A stretch of DNA of 31,536 nucleotides from JAGTVG01 sp964389805. Its GTDB lineage: Bacteria; Bacteroidota; Bacteroidia; Cytophagales; Cyclobacteriaceae. The notes beneath the pieces were generated by a model, which ran no database searches, was not told where the DNA came from, and saw only the letters and a list, made by a program, of their open reading frames with translations. A program made the translations under genes and the position numbers. How positions within the stretch are numbered: position 1 is the stretch's first letter; each line of letters begins with the position of its first letter. Location: positions 1 through 31,536 of the forward strand of contig CAYMFU010000092.1 of NCBI GenBank assembly GCA_964389805.1, in the 5' to 3' direction. Below, piece by piece: positions 15,309-23,049 of the stretch.

Positions 15309-17003
15309 ATGAATACGTTTTTTAAATCCAATCGATTGAATGTCAGTAGTATACGTTTATATATACTCGCTTATATCCTTCTAGCTACATTTGCCTGTTC
15401 CACCAATAAACAGGAAAATCCAAATATCATATTAATCCTGGCCGATGATATGGGATATTCTGACATCGGATGTTATGGAGGGGAGATACAAACGCCTAAC
15501 CTTGATAACCTGGCAAAGGGAGGGATCCGCTTTACCCAGTTTTACAATACAGCCCGATGCTGTCCTACCAGGGCATCTATTCTAACTGGTTTATATCCCC
15601 ATCAGGCAGGAATTGGGCATATGACGGAGGATAGGGAATTAGCCGGTTATACGGGCGACTTGAATAAACAATGCGTCACCATTAGCCAGGTTCTGAAAGA
15701 TGCAGGTTATTCAACATATATGTCCGGCAAATGGCATGTGACGAAGCAATTAGGATATTGGACGGGTGATGATCAAACTTCAAAACACAACTGGCCATTA
15801 CAGCGTGGTTTTGAAAGGTTTTGGGGCACAATAACAGGTGCTGGAAGTTTTTACGATCCAGCTACCCTTACCCAGGGGAATAGTCCTGCAGAACCTCAAA
15901 AAGAGTTGTTCTATTATACTGATGAGATCAGCTCTCATACCGTTCAGTATATCAATGAACATGAAGGGGATAATCCATTTTTCATATACGTAGCATACAC
16001 TGCCCCGCATTGGCCTTTACATGCGCTGGAGGAGGATATCCAGAAATATTTAGGAAGATATGATGTGGGATGGGATGCTATTCGCCAGGAACGCAGGAAT
16101 AGGATGGAACAGATGGGAATAATTAAATCAGAATGGAATCTAACGAGCAGAGATCCATCCGTACAGGCATGGGATTCAATTGAAGACAAAGCGTTACAAT
16201 TGCATCGAATGGCTGTATATGCTGCTCAGGTAAACCGTATGGATCAGGGGATTGGGAGGATAGTACAGGCTCTGGAAGAACAAGGAAAATTGGATAATAC
16301 ACTGATATTGTTTCTGGCAGATAACGGGGGCTGTGCTGAGACTTTAACCGAAAACTGGAAGGGAATATTCATTCCAAAAACTACACGGGCCGGGGATTCC
16401 ATAATACTCGGGAATAACCACCCGGATCTCATGCCTGGTCCTGAGATAACCTACCAGAGTTATAGTGTACCCTGGGCCAATGTTTCAAATACCCCATTTC
16501 GATTGTATAAACATTGGGTACATGAAGGCGGTATATCAACCCCGCTAATTGTCTATTGGCCGGAAAAAATAAGAAATCAAAACCAACTGGTTCATGAACC
16601 TGGTCATCTGATCGATATTATGGCCACCTGTGTGGATGTGGCCTCAGCTCAATATCCGGTTCAATATAATGGCAATAAAATCGTCCCCATGCAAGGTGTG
16701 AGCTTGTTGCCAGCATTCATGGGAGATTCTTTAAGCCGTTCAGTACCAATTTTCTGGGAGCATGAGGGTAACGGGGCAATACGTGTAGGAAAATGGAAGC
16801 TGGTTAGCCGGGTCAAACGCAATGCCAGATTTACCGTAGACGATGAGGATCAATGGGAACTTTACGATTTGGAATCAGACAGGACGGAAATGCGAGATCT
16901 GGCAGATCAGTATCCTGACCGTGTAAAGGAAATGGCATCTTTTTGGGAAGAATGGGCAATAAAAGCAAAAGTCAAGCCCTGGCCCTGGGACTTAAAAAAT
17001 TGA
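15309..17003 (+). CDS. S1-family sulfatase, lipoprotein (Cys-type)
   Basis: This is an arylsulfatase-like hydrolase that removes sulfate esters, here probably from a polysaccharide. The 564-residue product has a signal with lipobox ATFAC (Cys30), so it is likely a lipid-anchored envelope protein. Metal ligands appear in ILADDMGYSDIGCYGG (D46, D47). The active-site signature CCPTRASILTG (84-94) fits C-x-P-x-R, so C84 would be converted to formylglycine by a maturase not encoded here. Further family features are MSGKWHVTKQLG, AYTAPHWPLHA and LADNGGCAET. Compared with the second sulfatase it has an insertion (about 240-300, GWDAIRQERRNRMEQMG) usual in the longer arylsulfatases. It is 14 bases upstream of the second sulfatase and shares its transcript. 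Confidence 0.95.
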   Translation: MNTFFKSNRLNVSSIRLYILAYILLATFACSTNKQENPNIILILADDMGYSDIGCYGGEIQTPNLDNLAKGGIRFTQFYNTARCCPTRASILTGLYPHQAGIGHMTEDRELAGYTGDLNKQCVTISQVLKDAGYSTYMSGKWHVTKQLGYWTGDDQTSKHNWPLQRGFERFWGTITGAGSFYDPATLTQGNSPAEPQKELFYYTDEISSHTVQYINEHEGDNPFFIYVAYTAPHWPLHALEEDIQKYLGRYDVGWDAIRQERRNRMEQMGIIKSEWNLTSRDPSVQAWDSIEDKALQLHRMAVYAAQVNRMDQGIGRIVQALEEQGKLDNTLILFLADNGGCAETLTENWKGIFIPKTTRAGDSIILGNNHPDLMPGPEITYQSYSVPWANVSNTPFRLYKHWVHEGGISTPLIVYWPEKIRNQNQLVHEPGHLIDIMATCVDVASAQYPVQYNGNKIVPMQGVSLLPAFMGDSLSRSVPIFWEHEGNGAIRVGKWKLVSRVKRNARFTVDDEDQWELYDLESDRTEMRDLADQYPDRVKEMASFWEEWAIKAKVKPWPWDLKN

Positions 17004-17017
17004 ATTAAATTTAGAAA

Positions 17018-18397
17018 ATGAAAAGAAAGCAGCATCAGGGATTGAAATTATTAAAATATTCCGTTTTATTCATTTGGATAATCTCCATATCTTATAGCGT
17101 TTTTGGCCAGTCATCTGATCAGAAACCTCCAAATATTCTCTGCATCCTCGTTGATGATCTTGGTTATGGTGACTTGTCCTGCCAGGGTGGAACAGACATT
17201 CAAACCCCCCATATCGATAGACTTGGACAGCAGGGGATGACCTTCAAGAATTTTTATGCCAATTGCCCGGTATGTTCTCCCAGCCGGGCATCCTTGTTGA
17301 CCGGAAGATATCCAGACCAGGTAGGAGTTCCTGGAGTGATCAGACAGTTTGAAGATAATTCATGGGGTTATCTGGATCCGGAAGCTGTTTTTTTGCCAGA
17401 AATGTTGAAAAAGAGGAACTATAAAACGGCCATAATCGGTAAATGGCACCTGGGATTTGAAGAACCCAATATTCCCAACAGCAGAGGATTTGACTATTTT
17501 AAGGGATTTCTGGGCGATATGATGGATGATTACTGGACACATTTGCGTGGCGGCGTAAACTGGATGCGGTTGAACCATAATGAAATTGATCCCGAGGGCC
17601 ATGCTACCGATCTTTTTACAGAGTGGACGATTGATTATCTCAAAGAGAGACAAAAAGATAAACAGCCATTCTTTCTCTACCTGGCTTATAATGCTCCTCA
17701 TTTTCCCATTCAACCCCCTGAGGAATATTTAAAGAACGTTTTGGAGCGGGAAAAATCAATTGAAGAAAAACGGGCTAAAAATGTAGCTTTTATTGAACAC
17801 CTCGATTTCTGTATGGGGAAAGTCATGAAAAGCCTGGAGGAAACCGGACTGATCGATAATACCCTGGTCATATTTACTTCTGATAACGGCGGCTCGATTC
17901 CCCACGCCCAAAGTAATGGAAATCTTCGTGGAGGGAAGCAACAAATGTTTGAAGGAGGGATCAAAGTGCCCGCATTTGCTGTCTGGAAAGGGAAGATCCA
18001 ACCTGGCAGTCAAACTGAGAATCTGGCCCTGCTAATGGACCTTTATCCAACCTTCTGCAAAGTGGCTGGTGCTGATTTGGAGCATGACATCAATGGGCTG
18101 GATATATTGCCCACACTTGATGGCAGAGTACAGGACACCAATAACCGGTATGTATTCTGGGTTCGAAGGGAGGGAGGACAGAAATATAACGGACAGGCTT
18201 ATTATGCTGGCAGATACGGCCCCTATAAAATGTTGCAGAATTCTGCATTCGAGCCCTATCGTTATTATAATTTGAAAGATGATCCTTTCGAAGAAAATTC
18301 ATTAGATCCGGAAAACAACCAGGAATTTTTTAAACTCCGGAAAGAATTGCAGGATCATATCCTGGAGAGCGGTAGTATTCCATGGCAGCTAAGGTGA
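17018..18397 (+). CDS. S1-family sulfatase, secreted (Cys-type)
   Basis: The second sulfatase is a 459-residue protein with a Sec signal peptide ending SYSVFGQ (cleavage about residue 30) and no lipobox, so it is probably periplasmic. The catalytic signature CSPSRASLLTG puts the formylglycine Cys at residue 86. Metal-binding segments are LVDDLGYGDLSCQGG and FTSDNGGSIPHAQSNGNLRGGK, and IGKWHLGFEEPN carries the conserved Lys-His pair. The C-terminal subdomain includes YYAGRYGPYKMLQNSAFEPYRYYNLKDDPFEENSL. It differs from its neighbour in length and signature, so the two probably remove sulfate from different sugar positions (inference). It is the last gene of the plus-strand cluster and converges on pabB across 135 bases holding only a weak AT palindrome. 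Confidence 0.95.
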   Translation: MKRKQHQGLKLLKYSVLFIWIISISYSVFGQSSDQKPPNILCILVDDLGYGDLSCQGGTDIQTPHIDRLGQQGMTFKNFYANCPVCSPSRASLLTGRYPDQVGVPGVIRQFEDNSWGYLDPEAVFLPEMLKKRNYKTAIIGKWHLGFEEPNIPNSRGFDYFKGFLGDMMDDYWTHLRGGVNWMRLNHNEIDPEGHATDLFTEWTIDYLKERQKDKQPFFLYLAYNAPHFPIQPPEEYLKNVLEREKSIEEKRAKNVAFIEHLDFCMGKVMKSLEETGLIDNTLVIFTSDNGGSIPHAQSNGNLRGGKQQMFEGGIKVPAFAVWKGKIQPGSQTENLALLMDLYPTFCKVAGADLEHDINGLDILPTLDGRVQDTNNRYVFWVRREGGQKYNGQAYYAGRYGPYKMLQNSAFEPYRYYNLKDDPFEENSLDPENNQEFFKLRKELQDHILESGSIPWQLR

Positions 18398-18532
18398 TCA
18401 AAATCAAGTCCCGGAGGTTGTAGAATTTCCTTTTTGGGCAGGAGGTCAAAACAAATCTGGCTGCAATAAGATTCCCTGAGAAAAGGGTAATTATAATAAT
18501 TACAGGAAGCAGGAGTATTCCCCGTGAGTCCT

Positions 18533-19825
18533 TTATTCAAAACAGGGCGGGATACCCAAAGCTTCACGCATGCTCCTCGTTTTCAGCATACACTCATTAT
18601 ATTCATATTCCGGTTCAGCATCGTATGTAATGGCACTGCCTGCATTGAATTTTAAATAGCCGGTTTTATGGCTGTAAAAAATACTTCGGATCAATACATT
18701 AAAATCAAAATCGCCTTCTGGAGTGATATAACCAGCCGAGCCGCTGAACATACCACGTTTACTATTTTCATAATGTTCAATGGTTTCCATCACTCTTATT
18801 TTTGGGGCACCCGTCATGCTTCCCATCGGAAAAGCATTTTTTATTGCATCCACAAGATGAACATCACTGCGGAGCTTAGCTGAAACAGTGGATATCATCT
18901 GATGAATATGATTATAAGAATATATTTCAAACATTTCCGGAACCATAGTACTCCCCGGTATGGCACTTCTCCCCAGATCATTTCTCATCAAGTCTACGAT
19001 CATCATATTTTCTGCTATTTCCTTCTCACTATGACGAAGTTGCTGTTTTAACTTCTTATCAACCATGGGATCAGTATCGCGTCTCATGGTTCCTTTTATG
19101 GGCTGTGCCAGAATATTATTCCCGGTTTTTTTAAGGAACCTTTCTGGAGAGGCCGATACTATGTATTGTCCATCCATTCCCATAAATACGGAAAAAGGCA
19201 TAGGGGAGAGCTTATTTAAATGAAGATATATGCCAGCCAGATCAATATTCTGAACCTTTGTGAAAAATTCCATGCAATAATTCAGTTCGTAAAAATCCCC
19301 TTTGATAATCTGTCGCTTAATTGCATTGACCGCATTAATATATTCTTCTTTTGAAGTATCACTTTCTATTTTAAAAGATTGTTGATTATAGCAAGGAATA
19401 GGGGAATCTAAAATCTCATTAAAAAGCTGGTCTGGATCATGCACCGTAGAGATCAGAATACCTTCGGACTGGATAAAAATTAAGGTCTCGGGTATGAAAA
19501 AACTCATTTCTTCTGATTTCAACCGGTCATAATTATCACTGACAAGGTCCTCCAGACTGTTTTTCAGATCGTAATTCAACCGGCCTATAATCCAGTCTTG
19601 TTCAGCATCATAGAATCCTTTTAAATCCAGGAATGGATCATCGGAATCCGGCATTATTGTTTTGATAGAACCGGCGGCAGCGAAAGTTTTAAATGGTTTG
19701 TAGGGTATGTTATATTGGTTCCCATAAAAGAAAGAAAAATGGTCATGCCCAAATAACCAGTGCAGCATCCCTGGCAGTATCCCGTAGAGATCGGGTACTG
19801 GGAAGTATTTCTGTTTTCGGGCCAA
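18533..19825 (-). CDS. pabB: Aminodeoxychorismate synthase component I
   Basis: PabB aminates chorismate to 4-amino-4-deoxychorismate with ammonia from a glutaminase partner, the first step to p-aminobenzoate and folate. The chorismate-binding domain fills the C-terminal two-thirds: PIKGTMRRDTDP, MIVDLMRNDLGRSAIPGS, NAFPMGSMTGAPKIRVMETI, YENSKRGMFSGSAGYI, and the closing NAGSAITYDAEPEYEYNECMLKT. The 430-residue length fits a stand-alone PabB rather than a PabBC fusion. The TTG at 19825 (MARKQKYFPVPD) is the only upstream start that keeps the conserved N-terminus; the next ATG would remove 19 residues. No pabA or pabC is nearby. It follows the YceI gene by 9 bases. Confidence 0.93.
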   Translation of the reverse strand: MARKQKYFPVPDLYGILPGMLHWLFGHDHFSFFYGNQYNIPYKPFKTFAAAGSIKTIMPDSDDPFLDLKGFYDAEQDWIIGRLNYDLKNSLEDLVSDNYDRLKSEEMSFFIPETLIFIQSEGILISTVHDPDQLFNEILDSPIPCYNQQSFKIESDTSKEEYINAVNAIKRQIIKGDFYELNYCMEFFTKVQNIDLAGIYLHLNKLSPMPFSVFMGMDGQYIVSASPERFLKKTGNNILAQPIKGTMRRDTDPMVDKKLKQQLRHSEKEIAENMMIVDLMRNDLGRSAIPGSTMVPEMFEIYSYNHIHQMISTVSAKLRSDVHLVDAIKNAFPMGSMTGAPKIRVMETIEHYENSKRGMFSGSAGYITPEGDFDFNVLIRSIFYSHKTGYLKFNAGSAITYDAEPEYEYNECMLKTRSMREALGIPPCFE

Positions 19826-19834
19826 GATTTTAAC

Positions 19835-20584
19835 TTATTCCATACTGGATTCTGGTCTGGCAATGATGTCGAAGCCTACATTTACGACATTATGTATAAA
19901 GCCATCCGTAACGCGGGCCACGGGATCGTTTTCGTCCTTATATGTGATATCCCATTTAATGCGGTCAATATTGAATCTGGCAGAAGCCTCGAATTTCAAA
20001 TTTCTGTAATCCGCCTTTACAGGGAATTTTATATTGAGTGTCTTCCCCTTGATGGTCAGGTTACCACTCATGCTATGGGTTGGATCGTCGATGGTATACT
20101 TATTGTTTTCTCTTGCCAGAGAGTCCTTTTCATAGGGTTCAAACGAGATCAATTCAAATTCGGCAAATTCAAATTTGTTTGTGTCAAAGAAATCTTCCGA
20201 GCGTAAATGGTTTTCCAGTTTTTCAAGTTGTAAGGGATCATCCCTTAGGTCGAGGACCTTTACCGATCCCATATCAATAAGAATATTAGCATTGCTGATT
20301 ATGAATTTCTTATTCTTACGTTTAGAATCTTCTTCCATAATGGTAATTGATCCGGATCGAATTTTTATTAATCCATTATGTCTTCCTGTAGGTTTCGTCC
20401 CTACCCAGGTAATCAGACTATAGCTCGTATCAATAACATAGGTTATTCCATCATTCTTATCTTCTACAGGCTGTGCTTCACTAATAACCGCATTGTCACT
20501 TTTTGGTTCCTGTAAACAACCTGCAATAGAAAGAATTATCGCTATATAAATGAAATCCCTTAGCTTTAAATACAATTTTGTCAT
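19835..20584 (-). CDS. YceI-family lipoprotein
   Basis: YceI-like proteins are small periplasmic beta-barrels of the lipocalin type that bind long-chain isoprenoids or other apolar ligands. The 249-residue product starts MTKLYLKLRDFIYIAIILSIAGC, a lipoprotein signal with the lipobox Cys near residue 23. After a variable linker comes the domain: YVIDTSYSLITWVGTKPTGRHNGLIKI, then LENHLRSEDFFDTNKFEFAEFEL, NLTIKGKTLNIKFPV and FNIDRIKWDITYKDE. A second ATG 12 bases upstream (20596) is in frame but sits where transcription should begin if the TATTTTTG box at 20601-20608 is the promoter, so the inner ATG is preferred. Ligand unknown. Confidence 0.9.
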   Translation of the reverse strand: MTKLYLKLRDFIYIAIILSIAGCLQEPKSDNAVISEAQPVEDKNDGITYVIDTSYSLITWVGTKPTGRHNGLIKIRSGSITIMEEDSKRKNKKFIISNANILIDMGSVKVLDLRDDPLQLEKLENHLRSEDFFDTNKFEFAEFELISFEPYEKDSLARENNKYTIDDPTHSMSGNLTIKGKTLNIKFPVKADYRNLKFEASARFNIDRIKWDITYKDENDPVARVTDGFIHNVVNVGFDIIARPESSME

Positions 20585-20600
20585 CTTAGCATTCAAGACG

Positions 20601-20652
20601 CAAAAATATCATTTAAGTTTAAAAAGTTTAGGTTAAATATTTCCTATTTTTG
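20601..20652. promoter_or_regulatory. Divergent -7-like promoter boxes between the yceI-like gene and gamma-carbonic anhydrase
   Basis: TATTTTTG occurs once on each strand: minus at 20601-20608, facing the YceI gene, and plus at 20645-20652, facing the carbonic anhydrase. Both fit TAnnTTTG and imply leaders of only about 10 bases. The -33 elements are unclear; the interval between is AT-rich. Confidence 0.4.
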
Positions 20653-20666
20653 AAAAAACCACTAAT

Positions 20667-21176
20667 ATGGCACTTATTCTACCTGTTAAGGGCATTCATC
20701 CTAAGTTTGGGAAAAACTGTTTTCTTGCGGAAAATGCCACAGTTGTGGGTGAGGTGGAAATGGGAGATAATTGCAGCATATGGTTCAATGCCGTTGTAAG
20801 AGGGGATGTTCATTTCATAAAAATAGGCGATAATACGAACATACAGGATGGGGCAGTTATTCACTGTACTTACCAGAAGGCCCCGACAGTAATAGGGAAC
20901 AAAGTTTCCATTGCACATAATGCCGTCGTACATGGTTGTACCGTCCAAGATAAGGTGTTAATAGGAATGGGAGCTATCGTGATGGATAATGTGGTTATAG
21001 AGACTGGATCTATTGTGGCAGCCGGTGCTGTAGTATTGGCAAATACAATTTTAGAGGCAGGTTATGTGTATGCCGGGAAACCAGCTAAAAAGATCAAAAA
21101 AGTTGGTCAGGAACTGGGTGAAGTATTCGAAAGAACAGCAAACAACTATATAAAATATGCAAAATGGTTCAAGTAA
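20667..21176 (+). CDS. Gamma-class carbonic anhydrase / hexapeptide-repeat protein
   Basis: This 169-residue left-handed beta-helix protein forms trimers with an interfacial metal site and belongs to the gamma-carbonic anhydrase group (YrdA/PaaY-like), which hydrates CO2 or has related activity. The three metal-ligand histidines are present: H66 (AVIHCTY), H84 (SIAHNAV) and H89 (VVHGCTV). Hexapeptide turns are clear (VVGEVEMGDNCSIWFNAVVRGDVHFIKIGDNTNIQDG in repeats). No signal peptide is visible, so it is cytoplasmic. It overlaps the next gene by 20 bases, so the two are probably co-translated. Many members of this branch show weak or no carbonic anhydrase activity, so the reaction is not certain. 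Confidence 0.92.
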   Translation: MALILPVKGIHPKFGKNCFLAENATVVGEVEMGDNCSIWFNAVVRGDVHFIKIGDNTNIQDGAVIHCTYQKAPTVIGNKVSIAHNAVVHGCTVQDKVLIGMGAIVMDNVVIETGSIVAAGAVVLANTILEAGYVYAGKPAKKIKKVGQELGEVFERTANNYIKYAKWFK

Positions 21177-21510
21177 TTTCTTCGTACGTCTTTTATTAAC
21201 TGCCCTGGCAGTATTGGTCACGGCATACCTGCTACCAGGTGTTGAGGTAACTAATTTTTTCTGGGCTTTGCTGGTTGCAGGGGTGTTGGCTCTTTTCAAT
21301 GTAACCATAAAACCTTTAATGGTTATTATTACCATCCCCATTACGGTTTTTACAATGGGCCTGTTTTTACTGGTGATCAATGCATTGATCATTCTACTGG
21401 CAAGTGCTATAATCCCAGGTTTCTCTGTTGACGGTTTTTGGTGGGCTTTGGGATTCAGTTTGGTACTATATCTGATCAATACTATTTTCAATAACCTGGC
21501 CAGCAGCTAA
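21157..21510 (+). CDS. Small membrane protein of the phage-holin_4_2 (YvlD-like) family
   Basis: The 117-residue protein has four hydrophobic helices: FFVRLLLTALAVLVTAYLLPG, FFWALLVAGVLALFNVTIKP, MVIITIPITVFTMGLFLLVINALIILLASAII and FWWALGFSLVLYLINTIF. The order, with NVTIKPLMVIITIPITVFTMGLFLLVINA in the middle, is the pattern of the family named after a phage holin but found widely as ordinary chromosomal genes. No phage gene is nearby, so lysis function is unlikely. Its start lies inside the carbonic anhydrase gene and its stop shares bases with the xseB stop on the other strand. Confidence 0.88.
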   Translation: MQNGSSNFFVRLLLTALAVLVTAYLLPGVEVTNFFWALLVAGVLALFNVTIKPLMVIITIPITVFTMGLFLLVINALIILLASAIIPGFSVDGFWWALGFSLVLYLINTIFNNLASS

Positions 21511-21527
21511 TCGAGCTCCTCCAGGTT
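21493..21527. terminator. Stem-loop at the overlapping 3' ends of the holin-like gene and xseB
   Basis: AACCTGG (21493-21499) pairs with CCAGGTT (21521-21527) around a 21-base loop that itself holds two AGCT copies and both stop codons. A T-rich stretch follows on the plus strand. It may be a bidirectional terminator inside coding ends; the stem is short. Confidence 0.3.
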
Positions 21528-21704
21528 GTTACTTATTTGTTCTTCAGTAGTCTTGAGTTTAGTTTTACAGTATTTCACCAATTCTACTGCCCGAACAACC
21601 ATATCATTCAATTCATCCACGTCTGGTTCATTTTGTTCGATTTTCTTAACAATGGATTCAAGTTCATCCAATGCCTTCTGGTAACTCAGATCTTTTTTAG
21701 CCAT
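21507..21704 (-). CDS. xseB: Exonuclease VII small subunit
   Basis: XseB is the small helical subunit, several copies of which coat each XseA in exonuclease VII, a single-strand DNA exonuclease used in repair. The 65-residue product has the expected helix-turn-helix hairpin: LSYQKALDELESIVKKIEQNEPDVDELNDMVVRAVELVKYCKTKL, with the conserved Glu-Xaa-Ile-Val core. It begins 2 bases after the xseA stop, so the pair is translationally coupled. The stop codon overlaps that of the convergent holin-like gene by 3 bases. Confidence 0.94.
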   Translation of the reverse strand: MAKKDLSYQKALDELESIVKKIEQNEPDVDELNDMVVRAVELVKYCKTKLKTTEEQISNNLEELD

Positions 21705-21706
21705 AA

Positions 21707-22999
21707 TTATCTTAATATTTTACTTGATTTTCTTCCATCATGAAATTCACTCTCAACCACATCGCCTTCCTGCAATTCCTGTACAGATTTCACGATCTTA
21801 TTTCCTTTACGAATAATACTATATCCTCTTTTTAATACTCTTTTAGGATCGATAAGATCAATATTGTTCCATGTATTCTCCAGGTCTTTAGTTTTTAGAT
21901 TCAGGTAACGGGATGTATTTAATTTTAATGATTGAACACAGTTTTGGATTACTGTTTCAAGCACTTTTTTTCTTCCATTAGCTGCATTATGAATGCTTTT
22001 TCGCAAAATGGAAAGATGAACCATATGAGTCTTTAGCATGCTTTCAGAAATATATCTGATATGTTTTGATAAATATTCGAGATGCGTTTGCCGTTCCCCG
22101 AGGGTGTGGTTTACATATTCAAATATTTGAGCGTAAAGCGAATCAATAATTTCATCGTATTCCTTTACCCCTCCGATCAGGAATTCAGCCACTGCCGTCG
22201 GTGTTTTTAAACTTGTATTGGCTACTATGTCAGCAATGGTCTCATCCCGTTCATGACCGATACCTGTAATTACGGGGATAGGAAATTGTGCAATGTGGCT
22301 GGCCAGGCCGTAGGTGTCAAAACACTCAAGGTCCAGCGTTGCCCCGCCACCTCTGATTATCACAAGCAGATCATATTTTTCTATGTGCGCATTTACATCC
22401 AAAATAGCACTGATTATGGATTCTTCAGCATCTGATCCCTGCATAATCGCCTGATAAAGTGAAGTATTGAAAGAATATCCGGCTGTGTTATTATCCAATT
22501 GAGTTATGAAATCAAGATAACCGGCTGAACTTGAGGAAGCGATAATTGCAATCCTTTGTGGGACCAATGGCAATGACAATTCTTTATTCATTTCATAAAT
22601 CCCATCTTCCTTCAACCTGTTCAATATCTCCAACCTTTTTTTTGCTCGTTCCCCAAGTGTGTACTTCGCATCAATGTCTTTAATATTGAAACTCAGGCCG
22701 TATACTTCATGATGATTTACCACTATATTCGCTAAGATCTTCAATCCAGGTTTCAGTGTCTGGCCTGTCAATGATTCAAACCAACCTGACAGGTTCCTAT
22801 AGGTATATGACCAGATTGTAGCTTTGTTTTTGGCCAGAATCTCGTCATCTTTCTTCTCCACCAGTTCCAGGTAACAATGTCCCTTCTGATTCAACCTCAT
22901 TTCACCAATTTCAGCAACTACCCAGTAGGATTGATCAAGATTGTTTTTAAGGCAATCTTTAATTTTGTTGTTCAGATCTAAAAGGCTTATTTGTTCCAT
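21707..22999 (-). CDS. xseA: Exonuclease VII large subunit
   Basis: XseA is the catalytic subunit of exonuclease VII, degrading single-stranded DNA from both ends to oligonucleotides. An N-terminal OB-fold (about residues 1-110: SYWVVAEIGEMRLNQKGHCYLELVEK) leads to the nuclease core (about 125-300). Core motifs are IAIIASSSSAGYLDFITQL, DLLVIIRGGGATLDLECFD, PVITGIGHERDETIADIVA and the substrate-contact TPTAVAEFL. A long helical arm follows, then a C-terminal segment DPKRVLKRGYSIIRKGNKIV. The 430-residue length is usual. It lies 50 bases after the histidine kinase gene on the same strand and 2 bases before xseB. Confidence 0.96.
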   Translation of the reverse strand: MEQISLLDLNNKIKDCLKNNLDQSYWVVAEIGEMRLNQKGHCYLELVEKKDDEILAKNKATIWSYTYRNLSGWFESLTGQTLKPGLKILANIVVNHHEVYGLSFNIKDIDAKYTLGERAKKRLEILNRLKEDGIYEMNKELSLPLVPQRIAIIASSSSAGYLDFITQLDNNTAGYSFNTSLYQAIMQGSDAEESIISAILDVNAHIEKYDLLVIIRGGGATLDLECFDTYGLASHIAQFPIPVITGIGHERDETIADIVANTSLKTPTAVAEFLIGGVKEYDEIIDSLYAQIFEYVNHTLGERQTHLEYLSKHIRYISESMLKTHMVHLSILRKSIHNAANGRKKVLETVIQNCVQSLKLNTSRYLNLKTKDLENTWNNIDLIDPKRVLKRGYSIIRKGNKIVKSVQELQEGDVVESEFHDGRKSSKILR

Positions 23000-23049
23000 G
23001 TATAATGCGAGATGAACATCAGATCGAAATTAATAATGTTATTGGCGGT

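Noticed and set aside
18487..18503. GTAATTA-TAA-TAATTAC palindrome as a terminator between the second sulfatase and pabB
   Set aside because: The stem is entirely weak apart from its end pair and is not followed by a T-run; it could be chance in AT-rich DNA.
21157..21510. Prophage remnant, from the holin-family protein
   Set aside because: The family is common as an ordinary chromosomal gene, and no integrase, capsid, terminase or lysin gene is in the window.
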